Shown piece by piece: positions 11,249 to 21,048 of a stretch of 64,000 bases of DNA. Origin of the DNA: an uncultured Pelagibacteraceae bacterium. Lineage in GTDB: Bacteria > Pseudomonadota > Alphaproteobacteria > Pelagibacterales > Pelagibacteraceae. The stretch is from the NCBI GenBank assembly GCA_902560815.1, contig CACENP010000008.1:1-64000 (forward strand). The letters are read 5' to 3'. Below the pieces are notes generated by a model. The model ran no database searches. It was not told the origin of the DNA and saw nothing but the letters and a program-made list of their open reading frames with translations. How positions within the stretch are numbered: position 1 is the first letter of the stretch; every line of letters starts with the position of its first letter. The position numbers and the translations under genes are program-made.

Positions 11249-12027
11249 TTACTTTTTTTAATTTTTACTGCAGTTGGTTTTGAGAATTTTATTGGTCTTA
11301 TATTCGATTGCTCATGAAGAATTCCAAGTCTTCTAGCTACTTCTTGGTAGGCCTCTACAACGTTACCCAAATCTTTCCTAAATCTATCTTTATCCAACTT
11401 TTTATCAGTTTCTTGATCCCATAATCTACAAGTATCTGGACTAATTTCGTCTGCAAGAATTATTATTTCGTCTGACTTTGTTTTTCCAAACTCTACTTTA
11501 AAATCAACTAATTTAATTCCTATACCTCTAAACAAGCCTTGAAGATAATCATTTATTCTTAAACATTGATCATTGATCAAGTCTAATTCAATTACATTTA
11601 GCCATTTAAAATTTAAAATATGTTCACGTGAAATTATTGGATCTCCAAGTTTATCATCTTTTAAACAATACTCGATTAACGGATAATCTAAAACTGTCCC
11701 TTCTTCAATTCCCAATCTCTTTGTTAAAGATCCGGTTGCAATATTTCTAATTACAAACTCAATTGGAATTATATTTACCAATTCAACAAGTTGTTCTCTC
11801 ATATTTAATCTTTTAATAAGATGATTTTTAATTCCAATTTCTGAAAGAGATTTTAACAAATGTTCTGAAATCCTATTATTTAGGATTCCCTTTCCATCTA
11901 TATTTGCTTTTTTTTGATTATTAAATGCGGTGGCATCATCCTTAAAATGTTGAATAACAGTATTTTTATCACTTGTAGCAAATATAATCTTTGCTTTACC
12001 TTCATAAAGTTTTTTTCCTTTTTTCAT
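11245..12027 (-). CDS. purC: Phosphoribosylaminoimidazole-succinocarboxamide synthase
   Basis: KLYEGKAKIIF, EFVIRNIATGSL, LVDFKVEFG, DEISPDTCRLWD. Confidence 0.97.
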   Translation of the reverse strand: MKKGKKLYEGKAKIIFATSDKNTVIQHFKDDATAFNNQKKANIDGKGILNNRISEHLLKSLSEIGIKNHLIKRLNMREQLVELVNIIPIEFVIRNIATGSLTKRLGIEEGTVLDYPLIEYCLKDDKLGDPIISREHILNFKWLNVIELDLINDQCLRINDYLQGLFRGIGIKLVDFKVEFGKTKSDEIIILADEISPDTCRLWDQETDKKLDKDRFRKDLGNVVEAYQEVARRLGILHEQSNIRPIKFSKPTAVKIKKSK

Positions 12028-13319
12028 TATTTAAATACTCTTCTAAAAATTAAATTTACATTTTTAAAATGAGATGAGTAATTAAATATCGAATTTAATT
12101 TAGACTTACTAATTTTACTCATTATTAATTTATCTTTTGATATTAAATCAATCAAATTTTTATTTTCCGAGAAACATTTTTTTGAATGAGATTGAACAAT
12201 CTTGTAAGATTTTTCTCTACTCAATCCACTTTTTGTAAGTTCTAGCATTATTTCTTGAGAAAAAATTAAACCTTTTGTTAAATTAATATTTTGAATCATT
12301 TTTTTGGGGTAAATTATCATTTTATCTAAAATATTTGCTAATCTATTTAAAGCAAAATCTAAAGTAATATTTGCATCAGGACCTATATTTCTCTCAACAC
12401 TAGAATGCGAAATGTCTCTCTCGTGCCAAAGTGCTATATTTTCTAGAGCTGGTGTTACATAGCTTCTTACCATTCTTGATAATCCAGTTAAGTTTTCGCT
12501 TAAAATAGGATTTTTTTTATGTGGCATTGCGGAAGATCCTTTTTGATCTTTTGAAAAAAATTCTTGAAGTTCGTAAACCTCAGATCTTTGAAGGTGTCTA
12601 ATTTCAGTTGCTACTCTTTCGACTGATCCAGCTATAATTCCTAAGATAGAGAAATAAAATGCATGTCTATCTCTTGGGATTACTTGGGTTGATATTGGCT
12701 CTATTTTTAAACCAAGTTTTTTTGCAACATGTCTTTCTACATTAGGATTTAAGTTTGCAAAAGTTCCTACAGCTCCTGAAATAGCACAACTAGAAACTTC
12801 ATCTATAGCGTCAATTAATCTTTTTCTATTTCTCTTAAACTCCTCATAAAAAGATGCCAATTTTAATCCAAAAGTAATTGGCTCTGCATGAATTCCATGA
12901 CTTCTACCAATGCAAGCTGTAAACTTATGTTTTTTTGCCTGTCTTTTTAATACTTTTAAAATTAGATCTATATCTTTGAGCAATATATTTCCTGATTGAA
13001 CTAATTGAATATTAAAACTTGTATCCAATACATCTGACGAAGTCATTCCTTGGTGAAGATAACGGGCTTTAATTCCAGCTTTTTCTGTAACAGAAGTTAA
13101 AAATGCAATTACATCATGTTTTACTTTAGCCTCAATATCATGAATTCTTTTTACATTAATTATAGCTTTTTTTCGTACAGTTGAAGAAACTCCTTTAGGA
13201 ATTTGACCTAATTTTTCCATTGCTTGAGCTGCAGCTATTTCTACATCAAGCCAAATTTTATACTTGTTCTCCTCAGACCAAATTGTTTTAAGTTCTTTTC
13301 TTGAATATCTAGCAATCAT
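12027..13319 (-). CDS. purB: Adenylosuccinate lyase
   Basis: 430 aa; GMTSSDVLDTS, GRSHGIHAEPITFG, SSAMPHKKNPI signature. Confidence 0.97.
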   Translation of the reverse strand: MIARYSRKELKTIWSEENKYKIWLDVEIAAAQAMEKLGQIPKGVSSTVRKKAIINVKRIHDIEAKVKHDVIAFLTSVTEKAGIKARYLHQGMTSSDVLDTSFNIQLVQSGNILLKDIDLILKVLKRQAKKHKFTACIGRSHGIHAEPITFGLKLASFYEEFKRNRKRLIDAIDEVSSCAISGAVGTFANLNPNVERHVAKKLGLKIEPISTQVIPRDRHAFYFSILGIIAGSVERVATEIRHLQRSEVYELQEFFSKDQKGSSAMPHKKNPILSENLTGLSRMVRSYVTPALENIALWHERDISHSSVERNIGPDANITLDFALNRLANILDKMIIYPKKMIQNINLTKGLIFSQEIMLELTKSGLSREKSYKIVQSHSKKCFSENKNLIDLISKDKLIMSKISKSKLNSIFNYSSHFKNVNLIFRRVFK

Positions 13320-13322
13320 TAA

Positions 13323-14096
13323 TTATTTGTATGGGGGCTTAGAATAACCTTTAGCAGATTCTGTAAAGATTTCATATCCATTTTCAGTAATTCCTACTGT
13401 ATGCTCGAACTGAGCTGATAGCGATTTATCCCTTGTAACAGCTGTCCAACCATCATTTAGTAGTTTTACATCATATTTTCCAGAATTAATCATTGGTTCT
13501 ATTGTAAAAGTCATTCCAGGATAAACCTTAATTCCAGTATTTTTTTTTCCGTAGTGTAAAATATTTGGTGGTTCATGAAATATTGTACTTATTCCATGAC
13601 CACAAAAATCTCTTACAACACTAAAACCTTTTTTTTCGACATGTGATTGAATTTCATGGCCAATATCTCCTAAACTTAATCCTGGTTTTAAAATATTAAT
13701 AGCTTTCATCATTGAATCGTAAGTTGCATCAATTAAATTTTTAGATTTGATTGGAACTTCACCAACAGTATACATTCTACTTGTGTCACCATAATGGCCG
13801 TCTAATATTGCTGTTACATCAATATTTATAGCATCACCATCGTTTAAAACTCTATCAGATGGTATTCCATGACAAACAACATGGTTTAATGAAGTACATA
13901 ATGATTTTTTAAAACCTCTATAAAATTGTGGTGCAGAATATGCTCCATGATCTTTTATAAATTCATATCCAAGATTATCTAATTCATCTGTTGATACACC
14001 AGGCTTAATATGATCAGTTAACATATCTAAAGTCCTTGCAGCCAAATATCCAGCAGCACGCATTTTTTCAAATTTTTCTGTATAATTACTCATCAA
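13323..14096 (-). CDS. map: Methionine aminopeptidase type I
   Basis: M24 fold with intact ligands: INIDVTAILDGHYGDTSRMY, GHGISTIFHEPP, FTIEPM, FEHT. Confidence 0.97.
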   Translation of the reverse strand: MMSNYTEKFEKMRAAGYLAARTLDMLTDHIKPGVSTDELDNLGYEFIKDHGAYSAPQFYRGFKKSLCTSLNHVVCHGIPSDRVLNDGDAINIDVTAILDGHYGDTSRMYTVGEVPIKSKNLIDATYDSMMKAINILKPGLSLGDIGHEIQSHVEKKGFSVVRDFCGHGISTIFHEPPNILHYGKKNTGIKVYPGMTFTIEPMINSGKYDVKLLNDGWTAVTRDKSLSAQFEHTVGITENGYEIFTESAKGYSKPPYK

Positions 14097-14784
14097 TAAT
14101 TTTTATTTTTTTATCTATTTTTATTTGTTTAGGTTCAATTTTACATCTATAGGCAAGAAATTGAACTCCAGATTTTTTTGCCATTAAATAATTTTCATAA
14201 TAGTCTTTATCTATATCTTTTGCTATTTTAAAATATTTCATATTTTCAATTTGTACTAAAAATAAAACATAGGATTTAAAGCCTTTTTTTGATGCATCTA
14301 TCAATGTTTTAATATGTTTTGTTCCTCTAGATGTGGGAGCATCAGGAAACTCAGATACTTTATTGTTTCTGAATAAAGTAACATTTTTAACTTCTATAAA
14401 TATCTTTTTATTATTTTTATTTACTAAAAAATCAAAACGAGTTTCTTTGTTATAAAATACTTCTGGTTGAATATTTTTTAAATTATTAAATTCTTTAAAA
14501 AAATTATTTCTAAGCCCTTCAGCAACAATCTTATTTGCTAAATGAGTGTTAACACCAACAAGACTGTTTTTTACCTTAATTATTTCTAATGTGTATTTTA
14601 ACTTTCTTTTTGGATCATCATTTTTAGAAACCCAAACATCATTATTTTGGTCCAATAATCCCATCATTGAACCAGTATTAGGACAATGAGCAGTTATAAT
14701 TTCTTTATTTACTTTAATATCAGTAAAAAATCTTTTATATCTTTTTACAAGTTTGCCTTTAATTAAAGACTTGGTAAATTCCAT
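14086..14784 (-). CDS. sfsA: SfsA family protein (sugar fermentation stimulation homolog)
   Basis: Start placed at MEFTKSLIKGKLVKRYKRF; motifs AHCPNTGSMMGLL and FPDAPTSRGTKH. The longer ORF start (14835) would overlap the divergent gene. Confidence 0.92.
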   Translation of the reverse strand: MEFTKSLIKGKLVKRYKRFFTDIKVNKEIITAHCPNTGSMMGLLDQNNDVWVSKNDDPKRKLKYTLEIIKVKNSLVGVNTHLANKIVAEGLRNNFFKEFNNLKNIQPEVFYNKETRFDFLVNKNNKKIFIEVKNVTLFRNNKVSEFPDAPTSRGTKHIKTLIDASKKGFKSYVLFLVQIENMKYFKIAKDIDKDYYENYLMAKKSGVQFLAYRCKIEPKQIKIDKKIKIIDE

Positions 14785-14804
14785 ATTCAAAATATATATA
14801 AGAA

Positions 14805-15557
14805 ATGTCTGAAAAAACAAAAGTAAATGCAGCAATATTGATCATAGGTAATGAAATTTTATCAGGAAGAACTCAAGATACTAACACAAGCACATTAGCA
14901 TTATGGCTAAATTCTATAGGAGTAAAAGTTCAAGAGGTTAAAGTAATTCCTGACGTTGAAGAAACAATTGTAAATTCAGTTAATTTATTAAGAAAGCAGT
15001 ATGATTATGTTTTTACTACTGGGGGAATAGGTCCTACACATGATGATATTACCGCTGAGTCAATTTCTAAGGCATTTAATCTTAAATACGAGATGCACAA
15101 AGAAGGATATAAGCTTCTTGAAAAATATTACAAACCTGGGGAGTTTAATAAAGGTAGACAAAAAATGATTTGGATGCCAGAAAATGCAAAGTTAATATTA
15201 AATCCAACAAGTGGAGCTCCAGGTTTTAATGTTGAAAATGTTTTTTGCTTACCTGGAGTACCTTCAATTTTAAAATCTATGTTAGGTGGTTTAAAAAATG
15301 ATATAGTAGGGGGCGAACCTATATTAAGCCAAACAATTAATCTCCGTACTGTTGAAAGTGAGATAGCCAATTCTTTAACCAAAGTTCAAGAAAATAATAA
15401 AGATGTTGAGATAGGAAGTTATCCATTTTTCCAAGCAGGTAAATTAGGAGTTTCAATTGTAATTAGATCAGAAAATCAAAATAAAATTGACGATTGTAAT
15501 TCTGAGATATTAGATTTTGTTAAAGAAAAAAATATCGAGATAGTAGATAGAAAATAA
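14805..15557 (+). CDS. CinA-like / MoCF-domain (molybdopterin-binding domain) protein, single-domain form
   Basis: 250 aa; IGNEILSGRTQDTN, FTTGGIGPTHDDIT, GAPGFNVENVFCLPGVP. Confidence 0.9.
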   Translation: MSEKTKVNAAILIIGNEILSGRTQDTNTSTLALWLNSIGVKVQEVKVIPDVEETIVNSVNLLRKQYDYVFTTGGIGPTHDDITAESISKAFNLKYEMHKEGYKLLEKYYKPGEFNKGRQKMIWMPENAKLILNPTSGAPGFNVENVFCLPGVPSILKSMLGGLKNDIVGGEPILSQTINLRTVESEIANSLTKVQENNKDVEIGSYPFFQAGKLGVSIVIRSENQNKIDDCNSEILDFVKEKNIEIVDRK

Positions 15558-15558
15558 T

Positions 15559-16002
15559 ATGCTTTATTTTGCATACGGGAGCAATCTTAATCATCAACAA
15601 ATGGAAAATAGGTGTGATGGAGCTAAATATTTTAAGTCTCATATATTAAAAGGCTATAAACTTTGTTTTAGTCATAAAACTCAAACTTCAGTTTATGGAC
15701 ATGCAAATATTGTTAAAAACAAAACTTCAAAAGTTCCAGGAGCAATTTGGAAAATTACGAAAGCTGATGAAAAAGAATTAGACGGCTACGAAGGAGTAGA
15801 CTACAACTATTATTCAAAGCATTATTTGTCAATAAATGGTAATAAAGTTTTAGTATATATACAAAACATTTATTATTTGCAAAAACCTAGTTCTGCCTAT
15901 TTACATACAATTATAGAAGGTTATAAAAATTGTGGTTTAGATTTAAATTATTTAAAAAGAAAAATTTCAAACTACAGGATAAATTACATTATAAATTGGT
16001 AG
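15559..16002 (+). CDS. Gamma-glutamylcyclotransferase-like (AIG2-like) protein
   Basis: 147 aa; FAYGSNLNHQQMENRC, GAIWKITKADEKELDGYEG. Confidence 0.85.
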   Translation: MLYFAYGSNLNHQQMENRCDGAKYFKSHILKGYKLCFSHKTQTSVYGHANIVKNKTSKVPGAIWKITKADEKELDGYEGVDYNYYSKHYLSINGNKVLVYIQNIYYLQKPSSAYLHTIIEGYKNCGLDLNYLKRKISNYRINYIINW

Positions 16003-16014
16003 AAAAATTCTTTT

Positions 16015-17166
16015 TTAAAGAACGACTAGGTCTAATTTCTTTTTACCCAGTCTTTCACTTCCTGCTTTAGTAACAAGATAAGTTTCACCCAAGTTCATTG
16101 CTAATTGGTTTTCAGAGTCCATTAATATCATGTGCATAAAAAAGACATTGCCCACTTCTATTACATATGGATTATCTGTGTAAAGCATAGGCCAATCCAT
16201 CCAGTTTGGTGAAAAAGTATTACCTAAAGAATACCCACAAGCATTCATCCTTGATTTATTATATCCAAGGTCGTCAAAAGTTTTTGCGTGTACGTCAAAA
16301 ACTTCACCTACATTGTTTCCTGGTTTTAATTTATTTTCACAATTTTTTAATGCTTCAAGGCACGCTTCATGCATTTTATAATGTTTAGAATGCGCTTTTC
16401 CAATAGGGATGGTTCTAAACATTGCTGAATGATAATGTCTATAAGTACCCGCCCATTCAATACTTAATTGATCTGTGTTTTGTAATATTTTTTTCTCCGC
16501 TTGGTACCTGCAGAGTAAAGCATTATCTCCTGAACCAATTATAAATTCGTTTGCAGGATAGTCTCCGCCTCCTTCGAATATAATTCTATTCATTTCAGCT
16601 AATATTTTAGACTCACTAACTCCAGCTTTTGCATGTTTCCAGGCTTCATCCAAAGCTTTATCTGCAAGCTCAGCAGCTTTTCTTACATAAACAATTTCTT
16701 CTTTTGATTTTACTACTCTTAATTTATTAATTAATTCTGATTTATCTTCTATTGAACAGTAATTTTCTAAAGATTTGTTCAATCTTAATGCATTTCGTCC
16801 AGTAAGCCCGTAAGCTTCATACTCAATTCCTATTTTTTTTCCCTTTAGATTTAATTCGTCTAAAATAATTTTAAGATCATTTGTTGGGTTTGATCCATCT
16901 TTATCAACCCATATTCTTATATCTTTTATATTAGATGTATTTTGTGCTTGTCTTAAATCAGGTGCTCTAGTTAATAATACAACATTTCCTTTTTGATCTA
17001 GGATTAAAGTTTGAAAAAAAACATAACCAAATGTGTCATAACCAGTTAACCAATACATAGACTCTTGTCTAAACATGAGTAGGGCGTCAATGTTTTGTTT
17101 TTTCATTGATTTTAAAACTTTTGATTTTCTTGATTCAAATTCTTCTTTTGAAAAATGAAGACCCAT
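16015..17166 (-). CDS. M24-fold (Xaa-Pro peptidase/creatinase-like) protein with degenerate metal site
   Basis: Start placed at MGLHFSKEEFESRK (ORF extended to 17214 in track). N-terminal creatinase_N-like domain (ALLMFRQESMYWLTGYDTFGY) and M24 C-terminal domain; EWAGTYRHYHSAMFRT replaces the usual Asp-containing metal motif. Confidence 0.85.
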   Translation of the reverse strand: MGLHFSKEEFESRKSKVLKSMKKQNIDALLMFRQESMYWLTGYDTFGYVFFQTLILDQKGNVVLLTRAPDLRQAQNTSNIKDIRIWVDKDGSNPTNDLKIILDELNLKGKKIGIEYEAYGLTGRNALRLNKSLENYCSIEDKSELINKLRVVKSKEEIVYVRKAAELADKALDEAWKHAKAGVSESKILAEMNRIIFEGGGDYPANEFIIGSGDNALLCRYQAEKKILQNTDQLSIEWAGTYRHYHSAMFRTIPIGKAHSKHYKMHEACLEALKNCENKLKPGNNVGEVFDVHAKTFDDLGYNKSRMNACGYSLGNTFSPNWMDWPMLYTDNPYVIEVGNVFFMHMILMDSENQLAMNLGETYLVTKAGSERLGKKKLDLVVL

Positions 17167-17972
17167 TAGTTTATATCCAAAACAGTTGCTGGATCTAGTC
17201 TTGTTCCAAACCAATTTAATCTAACATCTAAATGTGGACCTGTAGATCTTCCACTTGAACCAACTGTCCCAATAACTTCTCCTTGTTTTACGATATCACC
17301 TTTTTCAACAAAGATTTCATCTAAATGCATATATAAAGTTGAGATACCATGCCCATGATCAAAAATTAAAGTTGCACCTGTAAAATATAAATCATTTTCC
17401 GCCAATGTGACAATGCCGTCAGCCATGGCTTTTATAGGTGTTCCAAGATCTCCAGCAAAATCAATTCCATAGTGTGGCCAACGTGGTTTGCCATTTAATA
17501 TTCTTTGGCTACCATAGACACCGGTAATTATTGCATTTTCCAATGGTAAAATGAATTTATCCTTAAAAAAATCTAAATCAGAATTTATCTCTCTTGTTTT
17601 AGCGATAAGTTTATTTTCATTTTTAATTCTTTCGTAGACTTCCTCAGGAGGAGTTACTTTTTTTTCTTCAAGTCCATCAATTCTTTGGATGTTATATTTT
17701 CTTTTTTGAACTTTTTTAATAATTTTGTTTGTATTACCATCTTTTTGAATTTTAATTACAACGTCATACTTTCTTTCTCTATCTAGTCCAAATGCAAAAT
17801 ATCCATCTTTAGAAACCTTTACTTTTGTTTTATCTATTGTGACAGTAGAATTTGGATCAGTTTTACCTATGATATAATGTCCTTGGATAAATTTACCATT
17901 AAATTCAACAGCATAAGATTTAAATGAAATAAAAAAAAATAATAAAAAAAATTTAATTATTTTGCAGTCCAT
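17166..17972 (-). CDS. M23-family peptidoglycan endopeptidase (LytM/NlpD-like), secreted
   Basis: N-terminal signal-like segment; WPHYGIDFAGDLGTPI, FDHGHGISTLYMHL, VGSSGRSTGPHLDVRL. Confidence 0.93.
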   Translation of the reverse strand: MDCKIIKFFLLFFFISFKSYAVEFNGKFIQGHYIIGKTDPNSTVTIDKTKVKVSKDGYFAFGLDRERKYDVVIKIQKDGNTNKIIKKVQKRKYNIQRIDGLEEKKVTPPEEVYERIKNENKLIAKTREINSDLDFFKDKFILPLENAIITGVYGSQRILNGKPRWPHYGIDFAGDLGTPIKAMADGIVTLAENDLYFTGATLIFDHGHGISTLYMHLDEIFVEKGDIVKQGEVIGTVGSSGRSTGPHLDVRLNWFGTRLDPATVLDIN

Positions 17973-18724
17973 CCGCCATCTACTAATATAGAAGTTCCAT
18001 GAATCATTGTAGCAGCGTCAGATGCTAAAAAAACAACAGTGGATGCTATTTCTGACATTTCTGCAAATCTACCAAGTGGAATGTTGTTTAAAGTTTCTTT
18101 TTTAAATTTTTTGTTTTTAAGAAATTTTTTTGTCATTGGGGTAACAACAAATGTTGGTGCCACTGCATTTACTCTAATATTGTATTTTGCTAGGTCTATA
18201 GCCATACCTTTTGTTAGACCCTCTAAGCCCCATTTATTCATATTATAGACACTTCTTATTGGTCCTCCAACATGGCCCATTTGGGACGACATGTTAATAA
18301 TTGAACCTCCAACTTTCTTACGATTTTTTAATTTCATCATTTTTATTGCACATAATTGGGCAATATTAAATGTAGCTATGGTATTAACCTTAACAAGATA
18401 TTCCATATTTTTTGTTTTAACTTTTGTAAAATGTTCAGGGATATTATTTCCAGCATTATTAACTAAAATATCAATTCTCGATTGCTTGTTTATTATAGTT
18501 TTGATTTCATTATAATTTGTAACATCACATGTATAAGATTTACATTTTACCTTTAATTTCTTTATAATTTTTGAAACATTATCAAGATCTTTTTTTGTTC
18601 GACTAATAATAATCAAATTACATCCTGCTTCAGCAAGAGCAATAGCACAAGCTCTACCCAAACCTTTGCCAGCTCCCGTTACTAGTGCATATTTATTTTT
18701 TAAATTATATTTTTTTAAATACAT
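17957..18724 (-). CDS. Short-chain dehydrogenase/reductase (SDR), gluconate 5-dehydrogenase-like
   Basis: ALVTGAGKGLGRA, VNNAGNN, YNMNKWGLEGLTKG, LVDGGWTAK. Confidence 0.93.
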   Translation of the reverse strand: MYLKKYNLKNKYALVTGAGKGLGRACAIALAEAGCNLIIISRTKKDLDNVSKIIKKLKVKCKSYTCDVTNYNEIKTIINKQSRIDILVNNAGNNIPEHFTKVKTKNMEYLVKVNTIATFNIAQLCAIKMMKLKNRKKVGGSIINMSSQMGHVGGPIRSVYNMNKWGLEGLTKGMAIDLAKYNIRVNAVAPTFVVTPMTKKFLKNKKFKKETLNNIPLGRFAEMSEIASTVVFLASDAATMIHGTSILVDGGWTAK

Positions 18725-18726
18725 TT

Positions 18727-19302
18727 TTATAAGAATAGTTTTAAATCAGTATAGATCAATTCAATTGCCACTGCTAGTATTGCTAATAATCCAATCCAAC
18801 CTATCCAAGTATATTTTTTAATCCAACCAGATATTAAAGTTGCAGCAGTTGCCATCAAAGCTATAGATAAAACTAGACCAAAAACAAGAAGTCCATAATG
18901 ATCTTTTGCAGCGCCCGCAACTCCCAATACATTATCTAGACTCATTGTAAAATCTGCAATTAAAACTGTCCACATAGCTTTCCAAAAACTAGAATTATCT
19001 ACTTTTATTTTTTCATTATCTTTCGAAGATTTTTTAATTACATCAGTATAAAGTTTATAACAGATATATAACAGTGCTAGACCACCAATTAATCTTATTC
19101 CTGTTATTTGTAATAAATAAGCAGTAAGAAGAGTCAATATAATTCTTAAAATTACAGCTGCACCAATTCCCCAAAATATAATTTTTTTTCTTTGGTCAGG
19201 CGGAAATTGTGAAGCAACCATTCCAATTATAATTGCATTGTCTCCAGCCAAAACTAGATCGATAAATACTATTTGAGAAAAAATAATTATTTGCTCATTC
19301 AT
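18727..19302 (-). CDS. TerC/YjbE-family integral membrane protein
   Basis: 191 aa, multiple TM segments; DLVLAGDNAIIIGM and DFTMSLDNVLGVAG motifs. Confidence 0.93.
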   Translation of the reverse strand: MNEQIIIFSQIVFIDLVLAGDNAIIIGMVASQFPPDQRKKIIFWGIGAAVILRIILTLLTAYLLQITGIRLIGGLALLYICYKLYTDVIKKSSKDNEKIKVDNSSFWKAMWTVLIADFTMSLDNVLGVAGAAKDHYGLLVFGLVLSIALMATAATLISGWIKKYTWIGWIGLLAILAVAIELIYTDLKLFL

Positions 19303-20903
19303 GATTTGCTATCTTCTATTATCATGTCTGCTGCTTTTTCAGCAATCATAATAGTTGGTGCATTAGTATTTCCTGATGTTATGTGAGGCATAACCGATGC
19401 ATCAACAATTCTTAAGTTAGATAGTCCATGTGCAACAAGTCTATCATTTACTACTGCTTTTTCATCTTTTCCCATTCTGCAAGTGCTAACTGGATGAAAT
19501 ATAGTATTAGCAAACTTGCCAGCTTCTGTGGCAAGAGTTTCATTATCAGTAATATTAATACCAGGCCTTAATTCTTCAGGCTCGTATTCTTTATAAGCTT
19601 TTGAATTCATTACGATCTTACGGACAATTTTTAAAGATTTTCCTGCTATCTCTCTATCTTCTTGCGTTGATAAATAATTCATTTTTATTTTTGGCGACAC
19701 TCTTGTATCTGGAGACTTTAATTCAATCGAACCTCTACTTGTTGGTCTTACATTAGTTATAGTTGGAGTAAATGCTGGAAATTTATGAAGCGAAGCTTTT
19801 CCCAATACATCTGTACTTGCTGGAGATATATGAAACTGTAAATTAGGTGTTTCAAGATGAGAGTCACTTTTTATAAAACCACATGCATAACTTGCCCCAA
19901 CTGTTAAAGGTCCTTTTCTAAATAATAAGAATTTTAATCCAGTTAATATTTTTTTTGGAATACTGTAATAAATGTCATTTAATGTTTCTAAATTTTTTAT
20001 TTTATAAACTGGCCTAAGCATTAAATGATCAGTAAGATTTAAACCTACATCAGAATGATCTTTAATTACTTCAATATTATTATCTTTTAAAAGTTTACCA
20101 GGACCAATTCCAGAAGCTTGCAAAATATGAGGTGAGCCAATTGTTCCAGCGCTTAAAATTATTTCTTTGTTTGCTTTAACAGAAAATAATTCGTTATTAA
20201 TCCAATAATTTACATTTATTGCTTTTTTATTTTCAAAATTTATATTTTTAATATGAGCATTAGTAATAATTTTTAAATTTTTTCTATTTTTTACAGGATT
20301 TAAATAACCAACTGCTGTACTACATCTAAAACCATTTTTTACTGTAAAAGGAAAATAACCCATGCCTTCATTATTTCCAGTATTGAAATCTTCAGTTTTT
20401 TTGTATCCAAATTCTTCAGCAGCCTCTAAAAATAAATCTAAAACTTTGAAAGTTGCTCTAATTTTTTCAACTTTTATAGGACCACCAGAACCATGAAATT
20501 CGTTTTCTCCAAACTGAAAATCTTCAGATTTTTTGAAATAAGGTAATACATCATCCCATGACCATCCTATATTTCCTAATTGTCTCCAATAATTATAATC
20601 ATTAGATTGTCCTCTTATATAAAGCATTCCGTTTATTGATGAACTGCCTCCTAATGTTTTTCCTCTTGGATAAACCATTTCTCTATTATTACAATTAGGT
20701 TCTTTTTCAGTATTAAAACACCAGTCTGTATTAGGGTTGTGCATGGTTTTAAAATAACCACCAGGAATATGTATCCAAGGGTTAGTATCTTTTCCTCCTG
20801 CTTCTAGAAGTAAAATTTTATGATTTGGATTGGTTGACAATCTATTAGCTAGTACACAACCTGCAGATCCAGCTCCAATTATTATATAATCAAAATTATC
20901 CAT
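19299..20903 (-). CDS. GMC-family oxidoreductase (choline/alcohol dehydrogenase-like flavoprotein)
   Basis: 534 aa; DYIIIGAGSAGCVLANRLS, PRGKTLGGSSSINGMLYIRG, TIGSPHILQASGIGP, HPVSTCRMG, TSGNTNAPTIMIAEKAAD. Confidence 0.94.
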   Translation of the reverse strand: MDNFDYIIIGAGSAGCVLANRLSTNPNHKILLLEAGGKDTNPWIHIPGGYFKTMHNPNTDWCFNTEKEPNCNNREMVYPRGKTLGGSSSINGMLYIRGQSNDYNYWRQLGNIGWSWDDVLPYFKKSEDFQFGENEFHGSGGPIKVEKIRATFKVLDLFLEAAEEFGYKKTEDFNTGNNEGMGYFPFTVKNGFRCSTAVGYLNPVKNRKNLKIITNAHIKNINFENKKAINVNYWINNELFSVKANKEIILSAGTIGSPHILQASGIGPGKLLKDNNIEVIKDHSDVGLNLTDHLMLRPVYKIKNLETLNDIYYSIPKKILTGLKFLLFRKGPLTVGASYACGFIKSDSHLETPNLQFHISPASTDVLGKASLHKFPAFTPTITNVRPTSRGSIELKSPDTRVSPKIKMNYLSTQEDREIAGKSLKIVRKIVMNSKAYKEYEPEELRPGINITDNETLATEAGKFANTIFHPVSTCRMGKDEKAVVNDRLVAHGLSNLRIVDASVMPHITSGNTNAPTIMIAEKAADMIIEDSKS

Positions 20904-21048
20904 TAGTTTAGAATCTTTATAATGCTTAAAATCAAAAATTCCAGTATTACCAGCAATAATTGAGTTAAGATTTTATATATTTCTACTTGTTTTGAATTTT
21001 TATTTTTGACAAACTCTATTTTTAAAAAAATAACGAGAGGGAAATATA

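Noticed and set aside
14785-14835. Extended SfsA N-terminus from ORF start 14835
   Set aside because: Would overlap the start of the divergent CinA-like gene and adds a hydrophobic stretch not expected in SfsA.
20990-21048. TTGACA at 21006-21011 as the promoter -35 of the TRAP SBP gene
   Set aside because: With 16-17 nt spacing the -10 would be a poor AAATAA/AATAAC, and the start would fall at or beyond the GAGAGGG ribosome-binding site, removing it.
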